Positions 48,041-57,206 of a DNA stretch of 64,000 nucleotides are shown piece by piece; the stretch's first letter is position 1; every line of letters starts with the position of its first letter. The notes under the pieces were generated by a model. It had not been told where the DNA came from. It was given only the letters and a program-made list of their open reading frames with translations, and searched no databases. The DNA is taken from NCBI RefSeq assembly GCF_963517015.1, contig NZ_CAUQDV010000003.1, positions 62,001-126,000 of the forward strand, in the 5' to 3' direction. This DNA comes from an uncultured Devosia sp. Its GTDB lineage: Bacteria; Pseudomonadota; Alphaproteobacteria; Rhizobiales; Devosiaceae. Position numbers and translations under genes: made by a program.

Positions 48041-49855
48041 GTGGCCGTGCTCGACCCGGAAAGCGGTTCCAAGCCTGACGCTGCCGACTGGCAGCCGCCA
48101 GGCCTGGATGATGCTGACCAGGGCGAGGCCACGACCCGCAAGACGGCCAAGCGGCGCCCGTTCTGGACGCCGTTCTACAAAGTGGCCATGGCCATTGGCC
48201 GCTTCCTGAACTTCACCATCTTTTCCAGCCTCACCCAGCGCATCATCGTGCTCAATCTGGCGGGCCTGCTGGTGCTGGTGGTGGGCATACTCTACCTCAA
48301 CCAGTGGCGCGCCGGCCTGATCGACGCGCGCGTGCAGTCGCTGCGCGTGCAGGGCGAAATCATCGCGGCCGCCATTGCCGCCTCGGCGACGGTGGATAGC
48401 GACGTGATCTCGATCAACCCCGATCGCCTGCTTGAACTGCAGGGCGGTGGCTCGATCTCTTCGCTCTCCTATTTCGATCCGAGCCTGGAATTTCCGATCA
48501 GTCCGGAGCGCGTCGCGCCGCTGCTGCGCAACCTGATCACCCCGACCCGCACCCGCGCCCGCATCTACGACCAGGGCGGGCTGCAGATCCTCGATAGCGA
48601 CAATATCTATGCCCGCGGCGAGGTCATGCGGGCGGTGATCGACACCAAGGAAAGCGACTTCTTCCTCTGGGACTGGTGGAATGCCGTGCTGTCCTGGGTG
48701 CCGGGCGACAATTTCCCGAAATATCAGGAATATGGCATCGACGAAGGCAACCGCTATCCCGAAGTGGCTTCGGCCCTCGCTGGTGCGCCGGCCGACTTCG
48801 TTCGCGTTGACGCCCACAACCAGCTGGTGGTTTCGGTGGCTGTGCCCGTGCAGCGCGTGCGCGCCGTAGTCGGCGCCATCTTGCTGTCGACCGCGCCGGG
48901 CGACATCGATTCCATCGTCGCGCAGGAGCGCTGGAGCATTTTGCGCATTGCCGGCATTGCCGCTGCGGTCCAGATCGCCCTGTCGCTGCTGATGGCCGGC
49001 ACCATCGCAGGGCCGATGCGGCGCCTTTCTGAGGCCGCCGAACGGGTCCAGACGGCGGGCAATGCCCGCGCCGAAATTCCAGACTTCACCGACCGCCCCG
49101 ACGAGATCGGCCACCTGTCCGGCGCGCTGCGCCGCATGACGGATGGGCTTTATAACCGTATCGAGGCCATCGAGCGCTTTGCCGCCGACGTGGCCCATGA
49201 GCTCAAGAACCCGCTGACATCGCTGCGCAGTGCGGTCGAAACCCTGCCGCTGGCCAAGCGGCAGGAGGACAAGGACCGCCTCAACGATATCATCCAGCAC
49301 GACGTTAAACGCCTCGATCGCCTGATCACCGATATTTCAAGCGCTAGCCGCCTGGATGCCGAACTCGCCCGCGAAGGCTCCGAACGCGTCGATGTGGAAA
49401 AGCTGGCCGAGGCCATGGTTTCGATCCAGAAGGACGTCGCCCAGGGCCGCGGCGTCAAGGTCGAGATGGACAAGCGTGCCGGCACCGGCAAGGGCGCGGC
49501 CATCATCAATGGGCATGAAAGCCGGCTGGCCCAGGTTTTCGCCAATCTGATCGACAATGCCGTGAGCTTCTCGCCCGAGGGTGGCCTGGTGCGCGTGGCG
49601 CTCTCTACCGATGCGGAATTGATCACGGTCATGGTGACCGACGAAGGCCCCGGTATTACCGGCGACTTCAGCAAGATCTTCCAGCGCTTCTATACTGATC
49701 GACCGGATGGGGAGAGCTTTGGCGATCACTCCGGACTTGGCCTCTCCATCTCCAAGCAGATCGTCGACGCCCACAAGGGCTCGATCAGGGCGCATAACAG
49801 GCAGGATCGATCCGGCGCCGTGTTCACGGTTGTGTTACCGCGCGTCCGCAAATAG
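48041..49855 (+). CDS. chvG: Sensor histidine kinase ChvG
   Basis: 604 aa from GTG 48041. Two membrane helices (about residues 72-92 and 300-322) with a periplasmic sensor between, then HAMP. H-box 'DVAHELKNPLTSLRSAVETL' with H386, N-box 'FANLIDNAVSF', G-boxes 'DEGPGI' and 'GLGLSISKQI'. Partner of ChvI. Followed 10 bases later by hprK. Confidence 0.93.
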   Translation: MAVLDPESGSKPDAADWQPPGLDDADQGEATTRKTAKRRPFWTPFYKVAMAIGRFLNFTIFSSLTQRIIVLNLAGLLVLVVGILYLNQWRAGLIDARVQSLRVQGEIIAAAIAASATVDSDVISINPDRLLELQGGGSISSLSYFDPSLEFPISPERVAPLLRNLITPTRTRARIYDQGGLQILDSDNIYARGEVMRAVIDTKESDFFLWDWWNAVLSWVPGDNFPKYQEYGIDEGNRYPEVASALAGAPADFVRVDAHNQLVVSVAVPVQRVRAVVGAILLSTAPGDIDSIVAQERWSILRIAGIAAAVQIALSLLMAGTIAGPMRRLSEAAERVQTAGNARAEIPDFTDRPDEIGHLSGALRRMTDGLYNRIEAIERFAADVAHELKNPLTSLRSAVETLPLAKRQEDKDRLNDIIQHDVKRLDRLITDISSASRLDAELAREGSERVDVEKLAEAMVSIQKDVAQGRGVKVEMDKRAGTGKGAAIINGHESRLAQVFANLIDNAVSFSPEGGLVRVALSTDAELITVMVTDEGPGITGDFSKIFQRFYTDRPDGESFGDHSGLGLSISKQIVDAHKGSIRAHNRQDRSGAVFTVVLPRVRK

Positions 49856-49864
49856 ATTGGCGCC

Positions 49865-50335
49865 ATGACGATGTCGAACAATATCCACGGAACCGGCCTG
49901 CTTCTGGGCCAGATAGGCGTGCTGCTGCGCGGTCCCTCGGGCGCGGGCAAATCCGTGCTTGCCCTGACCCTGCTCGATCGCTGGGAAGGGCGTGGCCAGG
50001 CGGCCTATCTGGTTTCGGACGACCGCGTCGACCTGCTCGATCAGGACGGCCAGCTTGCCATGCAGGCGCCAGACAATCTGGCCGGTCTCATCGAGTTGCG
50101 TGGACGCGGCATCGTCAAGCGGCCGCACAAAAGCCCCGTGCCACTGCATCTGGTCATTGATCTGGTGCCTGACCTCGTGCGCATGCTCGAGGAAGAAGAA
50201 CTGATCACGGACCTCGGCGGCAAAGGCATTGCGCGGGCACCCGTGCCCTATGGCGATGTGGTCAGCGTCGCTCATCAGATGCTGCTGGTGATCGAGGCGA
50301 TTGCTGCCCTCGACGGCAAACCCACGGCAGTGTGA
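49865..50335 (+). CDS. hprK: Short HPr kinase/phosphorylase
   Basis: 156 aa, about half the Gram-positive length: the N-terminal domain is missing, as is normal for alphaproteobacterial HprK. P-loop 'GPSGAGKSVLAL' (residues 23-34) and the signature loop 'LRGRGIVKRPH' are present. Phosphorylates HPr on serine. Placed between chvG and EIIA/HPr, so it links carbon or nitrogen state to the ChvGI block. Confidence 0.92.
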   Translation: MTMSNNIHGTGLLLGQIGVLLRGPSGAGKSVLALTLLDRWEGRGQAAYLVSDDRVDLLDQDGQLAMQAPDNLAGLIELRGRGIVKRPHKSPVPLHLVIDLVPDLVRMLEEEELITDLGGKGIARAPVPYGDVVSVAHQMLLVIEAIAALDGKPTAV

Positions 50336-50501
50336 GAAAAAACCACTTGAATCCGGGCCGTTACAAGCCGAAAATGCCCTATGCTCGTCCTTCTGGGCCG
50401 GGTTCGCGTTCATGCTGGCTTGGGAGCGGTATGGACAGGGGGCAGGAATTGCTGGAATGCCGTGGACGCCTCGGTGTGGCGCGGCAGGCTGGGGACGTTG
50501 C

Positions 50502-50903
50502 ATGATAGGTCTGGTTCTGGTGACGCATGGTGCGCTCGCCGATGAGTTCAAGTCTGCGCTCGAACATGTGGTGGGGCCGCAGGAATATTGCGAGACCATC
50601 GCCATCGGGCCCGATGACAATATGGAAAACCGGCGCAATGACATTCTGGCCGCCGTCGACAAGGCGGACAATGGCGCAGGCGTCATCATCCTGACCGACA
50701 TGTTCGGCGGCACGCCGTCGAACCTCGCCATCTCCGTGATGCAGAACCGCGAAGTCGAAGTCATTGCAGGCGTCAACCTGCCCATGCTGGTCAAGCTCGG
50801 CCGCGTGCGCAATGACATGGCCATCAAGGATGCCGTGACACTGGCCCAGGAAGCGGGCCGGAAATATATCACCGTCGCCAATTCGATCCTGGGTGCAGGC
50901 TGA
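50502..50903 (+). CDS. PTS EIIA component, mannose type
   Basis: 133 aa; ATG 50502 (an upstream in-frame start at 50301 is not credible, since it spans the hprK end). 'IGLVLVTHGALADEFKSALEHVVG' with H9 as phosphorylation site, 'ILTDMFGGTPSNLAI', 'GVNLPMLVKL'. No transport EIIB/EIIC here; in these bacteria it works as a signalling protein. Confidence 0.9.
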   Translation: MIGLVLVTHGALADEFKSALEHVVGPQEYCETIAIGPDDNMENRRNDILAAVDKADNGAGVIILTDMFGGTPSNLAISVMQNREVEVIAGVNLPMLVKLGRVRNDMAIKDAVTLAQEAGRKYITVANSILGAG

Positions 50904-50958
50904 CCATGAGCGCGGCCCATTCACCGGCAATGGTCAACCGCGCGGCGAGGGCTGTGTG

Positions 50959-51258
50959 ATGGATGGTGATCGCGCCGTTGCCCAGCAACTGACCATCGTC
51001 AACCGCAAGGGCCTGCACGCCCGCGCCTCCGCCCGTTTCGTGCGGACGGCGGAATGCTTTGATGCCACGGTCAGCGTCATCAAGGACGGCTCCTCGGTCA
51101 ACGGCAATTCCATCATGGGCCTGATGATGCTGGGCGCCGGTCCGGGTTCGACGATTCTGGTCCAGGCCAGCGGCAAGCAGGCGCGCGAAGCGCTCGAAGC
51201 CATCGTCGAACTGGTCAACAACGGCTTCGACGAAGACAGCGATGGCGTCGCCGGCTAG
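50959..51258 (+). CDS. ptsH: Phosphocarrier protein HPr
   Basis: 99 aa; ATG 50959 (start region ambiguous). 'NRKGLHARASARFVRTA' with H20 as the EI-phosphorylated His, and 'VNGNSIMGLMML' with S51, the HprK target. Completes a regulatory phosphorelay with the EIIA upstream; an EI gene is not in the window. Confidence 0.92.
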   Translation: MDGDRAVAQQLTIVNRKGLHARASARFVRTAECFDATVSVIKDGSSVNGNSIMGLMMLGAGPGSTILVQASGKQAREALEAIVELVNNGFDEDSDGVAG

Positions 51259-51274
51259 CGTCCGGCCGGACGCT
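51257..51274. repeat. Perfect 18-base palindrome at the ptsH stop
   Basis: AGCGTCCGG directly followed by its reverse complement CCGGACGCT; the first two bases belong to the ptsH stop codon. As RNA it can fold with a GGCC loop, but no T-run follows. Confidence 0.5.
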
Positions 51275-51481
51275 TCGTAAACAAATCCTTTCCATATCCG
51301 TCCTGACCTTCCCTCTCAGCTCATGGCTCATTTGACCGTGAGGGGGTGGATCATGACAGCATAAGGCGCGACCTTGTCGCCATCGAGCGGGGGGCCAGCG
51401 TCAGTCCTTGGGGCTCCCTTGATATGCGCGTGCACGGCTTGGCCGGCGCGCGCCCATGCGTAGCAGGGACCGCAAACGAAC

Positions 51482-52486
51482 ATGGTGATATGGCTCCGGC
51501 CCGCAAGGGCAGGGCGCAGCCTTGTCGGGCTGTGGCCCGTGGCATTTCTGCTTGCGCTGATCCCGGCCATTCCGGTGGCGGCGCAGGACCTGGGCTTCAT
51601 GATGGAGCGCAATCGCATCATCGTGGCCAACCTCCCCACCACGTCTGATCGCAGCGATCGCATCAAGGGCCATGTCGATGTGGTCAGTTCCCCAGGCACC
51701 ATCATCAAGGCGCTGCCGGGCGTGGTTGCGGGCAGTCCCATTCCCGTGGCGGCCTCGATCGCGGCCTTCGACAAGTATAGCGGCAACAAAAAGCCGCGGC
51801 TCTATGACCTCTGGGTCAAGGGCCGCGCCATGCCCAAGCAGGAATCCGGCGCCAGCCATCGCCTGGCGACGCTGAGCACGGGCGTCGATTATCTGGTCAG
51901 CGAGAAACTGCTGCTCGGCACCTTTGCCCAGACCGACCTGGCGGCCTCGGCCGTGGCCGGCTGGAGTCTCGGTGGTTTCGGCACGGCCCGGCTGAGCGAC
52001 AATCTGTGGCTCGACGTGCTGGGTGCGCGCGGCGGCATGTCGGGATCGTCGGCCGGCAGCAACTGGCTGATGACCACCTCGCTCACCGGCAAATGGACGC
52101 AGGGCCAGTGGACCTTTGGGCCCCAGGCCAGGTTCAGCTATTTCGCGGCCACTGCACCGCAAGGCGTGGACGCCGATGGGGCGCTGACCGAAGCCCAGCG
52201 CAAGGCGACCAGCGAGCTGGCGGTGGGGCCCAGCGTTTCCTACAAGCTGACGACGATCAACAAGGTCGTGGTCACCACCGGCCTCAAGCTCAATACCATA
52301 GCCAATCTGGTTGCCGAGAATGGCGCGACCCTGTCGGTGGATGGTCTGCGCAGCGGGCTCGAAGGCACGCTCAATATCGACCTGCCCAGCGGGACGCGCT
52401 GGAAATCCTCCATCGGCTACGACGGCATCGGCGATGGCGAACGCAGCTTCAACCTCAAGGGCACGCTGAGCGTCAAGCTCGACTAG
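51482..52486 (+). CDS. Outer-membrane barrel-like protein, function unknown
   Basis: 334 aa, ATG 51482. Signal peptide to about residue 34 ('IPVAAQ'). 'LYDLWVKGRAMPKQ', 'LSTGVDYLVSEKLLLGTFAQTD', then alternating strands, as in an autotransporter barrel; wording recalls the barrel of the giant protein at 1-5146 ('FTLGADYLVTDDILAGVLIQGD'). It lacks a passenger and ends Val-Lys-Leu-Asp rather than Phe. Possibly a truncated or free-standing barrel. No partner genes. Confidence 0.68.
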   Translation: MVIWLRPARAGRSLVGLWPVAFLLALIPAIPVAAQDLGFMMERNRIIVANLPTTSDRSDRIKGHVDVVSSPGTIIKALPGVVAGSPIPVAASIAAFDKYSGNKKPRLYDLWVKGRAMPKQESGASHRLATLSTGVDYLVSEKLLLGTFAQTDLAASAVAGWSLGGFGTARLSDNLWLDVLGARGGMSGSSAGSNWLMTTSLTGKWTQGQWTFGPQARFSYFAATAPQGVDADGALTEAQRKATSELAVGPSVSYKLTTINKVVVTTGLKLNTIANLVAENGATLSVDGLRSGLEGTLNIDLPSGTRWKSSIGYDGIGDGERSFNLKGTLSVKLD

Positions 52487-52540
52487 TTCATGCAACCGTA
52501 ACCATCAGCCGCTCATTCTGATCGCGAGCAGGAGCAACTC

Positions 52541-53056
52541 ATGCGGCGAGTGATAGCGGGGATTGGCGGGGTCGGACTGGCGCTGGCACTGAGCCAGTTT
52601 CCCGAATATGCCCAGCAATACACCCAGCGCCTTGGCGGCGCGGTCGATGAATTGCGCATTGTCACCCAGCGCTTCGACAGCAATGCCGCCGCCGCCGGCC
52701 TTGACCGGCAACAGGCGCTTGAGCGCTACACCACATCCACCGATGGCTTCATCCTGACCCAAGGCGATGGCGAGGCGGCGAACTTCGTGCGGCTCGAACA
52801 ATTAAGCCAATTGCTGACGCGCGTGCAGAATGCCGACCCGATCGAGCGCTTCCAGGCGTTGCCGGCCTATCTCGACACCGATATCGGCAGGCGGACGTTG
52901 GAGAATTACAAGCCCGCCGTGCCCGTCACCATGGAAGGTATCCTCTATGCCGGGGCCGGGTTGATCCTGGGCTATCTCATCATGTCGGGCCTCTGGCGTT
53001 TCTGTGCCATGCCCGTCAAGCAATGGCGCAAGCGCCGCTATGCTGCCTATAGATAG
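52541..53056 (+). CDS. DUF2937-family membrane protein
   Basis: 171 aa, ATG 52541, with GGAGCAAC upstream. N-terminal hydrophobic segment 'IAGIGGVGLALALSQF', 'YTQRLGGAVDELRIVTQRFD', and a C-terminal helix 'GILYAGAGLILGYLIMSGL' followed by a basic tail. Fits DUF2937; no function known. Stands 54 bases after the barrel gene, 97 before ahcY. Confidence 0.78.
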   Translation: MRRVIAGIGGVGLALALSQFPEYAQQYTQRLGGAVDELRIVTQRFDSNAAAAGLDRQQALERYTTSTDGFILTQGDGEAANFVRLEQLSQLLTRVQNADPIERFQALPAYLDTDIGRRTLENYKPAVPVTMEGILYAGAGLILGYLIMSGLWRFCAMPVKQWRKRRYAAYR

Positions 53057-53059
53057 GCG

Positions 53060-53079
53060 CATATAAACATTTCTTTATG
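53060..53079. promoter_or_regulatory. AT-rich imperfect dyad upstream of ahcY
   Basis: CATATAAAC and CTTTATG are near-symmetric around ATTT, 75 bases before ahcY. SahR-type regulators are known to control ahcY in many proteobacteria, but the exact motif is from memory, so the link is weak. Confidence 0.4.
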
Positions 53080-53153
53080 TCTTCATGTTGAAACGCGGTG
53101 CCTGCTAGCGTATGGCAGAGCAACGAAAACCTGCGCGCTTCCGGAGCAAACGC

Positions 53154-54554
53154 ATGACCACCAATTTCACCGACTATGCCGTCAAGGACATGTCCCTCGC
53201 AGCCTTCGGCCGCAAGGAACTCGACATTGCCGAAATCGAAATGCCCGGCCTGATGTCGATCCGGGCTGAATATGCTGCCAGCCAGCCGCTCAAGGGCGCC
53301 CGCATTGCCGGTTCGCTGCACATGACCATCCAGACCGCCGTGCTGATCGAGACGCTTGTCGCGCTCGGCGCCGAAGTGCGCTGGGTCTCGTGCAACATCT
53401 TCTCGACCCAAGACCACGCTGCCGCTGCCATCGCTGCCGCCGGCGTCCCGGTCTTTGCCCACAAGGGCGAGACGCTGGAAGAATACTGGGACTTCACCGA
53501 TCGCATGATGGACTGGCCGGGCACGACCCCCAACATGATCCTCGACGATGGCGGCGATGCCACTATGTATATCCTGACCGGCGCCAAGGCCGAGAAGGAC
53601 ATTTCCATCCTCGACAAGCCGGGCAATGAAGAAGAGGAAATCTTCTTCGCCACCATCAAGCGCCGCCTGGCCAAGTCGCCCGGCTTCTTCAGCAAGATCC
53701 GCGATGCCATCCGCGGCGTGTCGGAAGAAACCACCACGGGCGTGATGCGCCTCTACCAGTTGCACGCCAAGGGCGAACTGCCTTTCCCCGCCATCAACGT
53801 CAATGACTCGGTCACCAAGTCCAAGTTCGACAACAAGTACGGCACCCGTGAATCGCTGGTCGACGCCATCCGTCGCGGCACCGACGTCATGCTGGCCGGC
53901 AAGGTCGCCATCGTCTGCGGCTATGGCGATGTGGGCAAGGGTTCGGCCGAATCCCTGCGCGGCGCCGGCGCCCGCGTGCTGGTCACCGAAGTCGACCCGA
54001 TCTGCGCTCTGCAGGCCGCCATGGAAGGCTTCGAGGTCGTGACGCTTGAAGAGGCTGCCGAGCGCGCCGACATCGTCGTCACCGCCACGGGCAACCGCGA
54101 CGTGCTGATGGTCGATGACATGCGCAAGCTCAAGGACATGGCCATCGTCTGCAACATCGGCCATTTCGACAACGAGATCGACGTGCTGGGCCTGCGCAAC
54201 TTCAAGTGGACCAATGTGAAGCCGCAGGTCGACATGATCGAGAAGCCCGATGGCAAGCGCCTGATCCTGCTGTCCGAAGGTCGCCTCGTGAACCTTGGCA
54301 ATGCCACCGGTCACCCCAGCTTCGTCATGTCGGCAAGCTTTGCCAACCAGACCCTGGCCCAGATCGAACTCTGGACCAACGGCGAACAGCTCGAGAAGAA
54401 GGTGCACGTCCTGCCCAAGCATCTCGACGAAAAGGTTGCCGAACTGCACCTGGCCAAGCTGGGCGCCAAGCTGACCAAGCTGACCAAGGACCAGGCCGAC
54501 TATATCGGCGTGACCGTCGAGGGCCCATTCAAGTCCGGCGAATACCGCTACTAG
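53154..54554 (+). CDS. ahcY: Adenosylhomocysteinase
   Basis: 466 aa; ATG 53154 with GGAGCAAA upstream. Splits S-adenosylhomocysteine to adenosine and homocysteine in the methyl cycle. 'GSLHMTIQTAVLIETLVALGAEVRWVSCNIFSTQDHAA', 'NVNDSVTKSKFDNKYGTRESLVDAIRR' and 'CGYGDVGKGSAESLRGAGARVLVTE' (NAD site), C-terminal end 'KSGEYRY'. Terminator follows. Confidence 0.95.
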   Translation: MTTNFTDYAVKDMSLAAFGRKELDIAEIEMPGLMSIRAEYAASQPLKGARIAGSLHMTIQTAVLIETLVALGAEVRWVSCNIFSTQDHAAAAIAAAGVPVFAHKGETLEEYWDFTDRMMDWPGTTPNMILDDGGDATMYILTGAKAEKDISILDKPGNEEEEIFFATIKRRLAKSPGFFSKIRDAIRGVSEETTTGVMRLYQLHAKGELPFPAINVNDSVTKSKFDNKYGTRESLVDAIRRGTDVMLAGKVAIVCGYGDVGKGSAESLRGAGARVLVTEVDPICALQAAMEGFEVVTLEEAAERADIVVTATGNRDVLMVDDMRKLKDMAIVCNIGHFDNEIDVLGLRNFKWTNVKPQVDMIEKPDGKRLILLSEGRLVNLGNATGHPSFVMSASFANQTLAQIELWTNGEQLEKKVHVLPKHLDEKVAELHLAKLGAKLTKLTKDQADYIGVTVEGPFKSGEYRY

Positions 54555-54574
54555 GCCTCCGCCATTTCAAACGG

Positions 54575-54601
54575 AAAAACCCGGCCTCGCGCCGGGTTTT
54601 T
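54575..54601 (+). terminator. Intrinsic terminator of ahcY
   Basis: AAAAACCCGGC and GCCGGGTTTTT pair around CTCGC, with more T beyond. Ends the ahcY transcript 20 bases after its stop. Confidence 0.9.
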
Positions 54602-54746
54602 TGTTTCCGGACACTGACTTAAATCAGAATTAGCCTTTGCTTAACGACGGCTGGGCAATTTGCCCCTCGTCGTTGCGCTGCATGGGGAGGACATCGGGAG
54701 CGACACCGAAATAACTCTGCTTGGTCCCAGAAGGAGCCAAACGAAC

Positions 54747-56789
54747 ATGATGTCGCGCCTGAAGATTTCCACCCGCATCTATCTGCTTGTTGCCATGGCC
54801 ATGCTGGCCGTCGGCATTACCGCCTTTCTGAGCGTCACCAATCTGAATGCATCTCGCGCGCAGCTACGCGACGAAGAGCTGCAAACGGTCGTGCAATCGG
54901 CCATGGCGATCACACAGGCGCAGTACGACCTGTTCCAGGCCGGCGAGATCACCGAGGACCAGGCGCGTGACGCAGCGGCTTTGGCGCTGTCGCAGATCCG
55001 CTTTCGCGGCGCGGAATACATGTTCATCTACGACCTTGATGGCGTGATGCGCATGCATCCCATCACCAAGGATCTGGTTGGCACCAATCGCGCCACGGTC
55101 ACCGACAAGCTGGGCAACCCCTATATGTCCCGCGTGCTCGACATCGCCAACAATGAAGGCAAGGGCTTTGTCGTCTACGCCTGGACCCATACCGGGCAAG
55201 AAGAGATCGTCGACAAGCGCATTTACTTCGAGGTCTTCCAGCCCTGGGACTGGATCGTGACCACCGGCGTCTACATGGATGACCTGCAGGCTGTGGCCTG
55301 GGCCGAGACCCAGCGCGCCATCATCGAGACCCTGGTCATCATGGCCGTGCTCTCGGTGGTTGCCTTCCTCCTGGCGCGCACCATCACCGTGCCGATCAAT
55401 ACGCTGACCAATGTCATGGGCAAGATCGCCGATGGCCAGTTCGAAACCGAAGTGGTCGGGATCAACCGTGGCGATGCCATCGGCTCCATGGCCCGTGCGG
55501 TAGAAGTGTTCCGCGAGAACGGTCTCAAGGTCGCCGAAATGACCGAGGCGGAAGCTGCCCGCATCATTCTGGACGAAGACAAGCGCCGCGCCATGATGGC
55601 CGATCTGCAGCAGGCCTTCGGCAATGTGGTCGATGCAGCCATCGATGGCGACTTCTCGCGCCGTGTGCCTGAGCAGTTCCCCGATGCCGAACTCAATGCA
55701 CTGGCCGGCTCGGTCAATGCCCTGGTCGAAAGCGTCGACAAGGGCCTGACCGAAACCGGTGAAGTGCTCGATGCCCTGGCCAATACCGACCTCGGCAAGC
55801 GCATGACCGGCGACTATCGCGGCGCCTTCGCGCGCCTCAAGAATGATACCAATGCCGTCGCCGACAAGCTGACCGACATCGTCACCCAGCTGCGTGGCAC
55901 CTCGCAGGCGCTCAAATCCGCCACCGGCGAAATCCTCGCCGGCGCCAATGATCTGTCCGAGCGTACTACCCGCCAGGCGGCGACCATCGAGGAAACCTCG
56001 GCCGCCATGCAGCAGCTGGCTGAAACCGTCTCCGAAAATGCCGGCAAGGCGGCAGACGCCAGCCAGAAGGCCGGTCAGGTCTCGCGTGCGGCCGAAGAGG
56101 GCGGCGTGGTCATGGCGCAGGCCAATGAAGCCATGGAGCGTATCTCCTCCTCGTCGTCGCGCATTTCCAACATCATCGGCATGATCGACGACATTGCCTT
56201 CCAGACCAACCTTCTGGCACTCAACGCTTCGGTGGAAGCGGCCCGTGCGGGCGAGGCAGGCAAGGGCTTTGCCGTGGTGGCCGTCGAAGTGCGTCGTCTC
56301 GCGCAGTCTTCGGCGGAAGCATCCTCGGAGATCAAGGGCCTGATCGATCAGAGCAGCAATGAAGTGGCTTCCGGCTCGCGCCTTGTTGCCGATGCTGCGG
56401 GCAAGCTCGATTCCATGCTCGAAGGCGTACGCGCCAATGCGGCCCTGCTCGACCAGATCGCCCGCGCCAACCGCGAACAGGCCGGATCGATCGGCGAGAT
56501 CAACACCGCCGTCCGTCAGATGGACGAAATGACCCAGCACAATGCAGCTCTGGTCGAAGAGGTCAACGCCTCGATCGAACAGACCGAAGCGCAGGCCACC
56601 GAGCTCGATCAGGTGGTCGAGGTCTTTACCCTCGCCGGTGAAGGCCGCTGGCCGGTCGAAAAGCCCGCCGCTGCCAAGCCCGCCGAAAAGCTGAGCGGCG
56701 CCCGTGCCATCCAGCAAAAGGTCAAGGCCGCGGCGTCCTACCTCACCCAGGGCAATGCCGCCCTCAAGGACGACTGGTCCGAGTTCTAG
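54747..56789 (+). CDS. Methyl-accepting chemotaxis protein with Cache sensor
   Basis: 680 aa; ATG 54747 (AAGGAG ten bases upstream), another ATG at 54750. N-terminal helix 'IYLLVAMAMLAVGITAFLSV', a Cache-type sensor ('FRGAEYMFIYDLDGVMRMHP', 'PWDWIVTTGVYMDD'), second helix, HAMP, and the signalling hairpin 'IDDIAFQTNLLALNASVEAARAGEAGKGFAVVA'. The last residues 'DDWSEF' fit the xWxxF tail that recruits methylating enzymes. Ligand unknown. Confidence 0.92.
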   Translation: MMSRLKISTRIYLLVAMAMLAVGITAFLSVTNLNASRAQLRDEELQTVVQSAMAITQAQYDLFQAGEITEDQARDAAALALSQIRFRGAEYMFIYDLDGVMRMHPITKDLVGTNRATVTDKLGNPYMSRVLDIANNEGKGFVVYAWTHTGQEEIVDKRIYFEVFQPWDWIVTTGVYMDDLQAVAWAETQRAIIETLVIMAVLSVVAFLLARTITVPINTLTNVMGKIADGQFETEVVGINRGDAIGSMARAVEVFRENGLKVAEMTEAEAARIILDEDKRRAMMADLQQAFGNVVDAAIDGDFSRRVPEQFPDAELNALAGSVNALVESVDKGLTETGEVLDALANTDLGKRMTGDYRGAFARLKNDTNAVADKLTDIVTQLRGTSQALKSATGEILAGANDLSERTTRQAATIEETSAAMQQLAETVSENAGKAADASQKAGQVSRAAEEGGVVMAQANEAMERISSSSSRISNIIGMIDDIAFQTNLLALNASVEAARAGEAGKGFAVVAVEVRRLAQSSAEASSEIKGLIDQSSNEVASGSRLVADAAGKLDSMLEGVRANAALLDQIARANREQAGSIGEINTAVRQMDEMTQHNAALVEEVNASIEQTEAQATELDQVVEVFTLAGEGRWPVEKPAAAKPAEKLSGARAIQQKVKAAASYLTQGNAALKDDWSEF

Positions 56790-56845
56790 GATTCTGAAAG
56801 GGGCGCAGCGATGCGCCCCTTTTCATTTACCCGCTCTCGCACTAT

Positions 56846-56865
56846 ACTGAACTATATGGTTCAGT
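56846..56865. promoter_or_regulatory. ArsR-type operator spanning the start codon
   Basis: ACTGAAC and GTTCAGT are perfect 7-base arms around TATATG. The ATG of the regulator gene (56856) lies inside. Likely autoregulation by blocking transcription at its own start. Confidence 0.72.
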
Positions 56866-57206
56866 TTCAGCAAGCCCAGTTTGACACCTCCTTTGCCGCG
56901 CTGTCGGATGCCACCCGGCGCGGTGTGCTGGAGCAGCTCATGCGTTCGGATGCCTCGATCACCGATTTGGCGCAGACCTTCGGCATGACCCTCACGGGCA
57001 TGAAGAAGCATGTCGGCGTGCTCGAACAGGCTGGGCTGGTGACCACCCAAAAGATCGGCCGCGTGCGCACCTGCCGGCTGGGCAGCCGCCACCTCGACCA
57101 GGAGGCGCTGTGGCTCGAACGCTATCGCCGGCTCTGGGAAGCCCGCTTCGATGAGCTGGACAAGGTTGTCGACGAACTCAAACGCAGGGAGAGCAGGGAT
57201 GGGTGA
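56856..57206 (+). CDS. ArsR-family regulator
   Basis: 116 aa from ATG 56856; no Shine-Dalgarno site, so possibly leaderless, since the longer frame to 56811 has none either. 'FDTSFAALSDATRRGVLEQLMRSDASITDLAQTFGMTLTGMKKHVGVLEQAGLV' is a winged helix of the ArsR type without metal cysteines. Overlaps the next gene by 8 bases; pairs of ArsR plus SRPBCC are common. A palindrome covers its start. Confidence 0.87.
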   Translation: MVQFQQAQFDTSFAALSDATRRGVLEQLMRSDASITDLAQTFGMTLTGMKKHVGVLEQAGLVTTQKIGRVRTCRLGSRHLDQEALWLERYRRLWEARFDELDKVVDELKRRESRDG

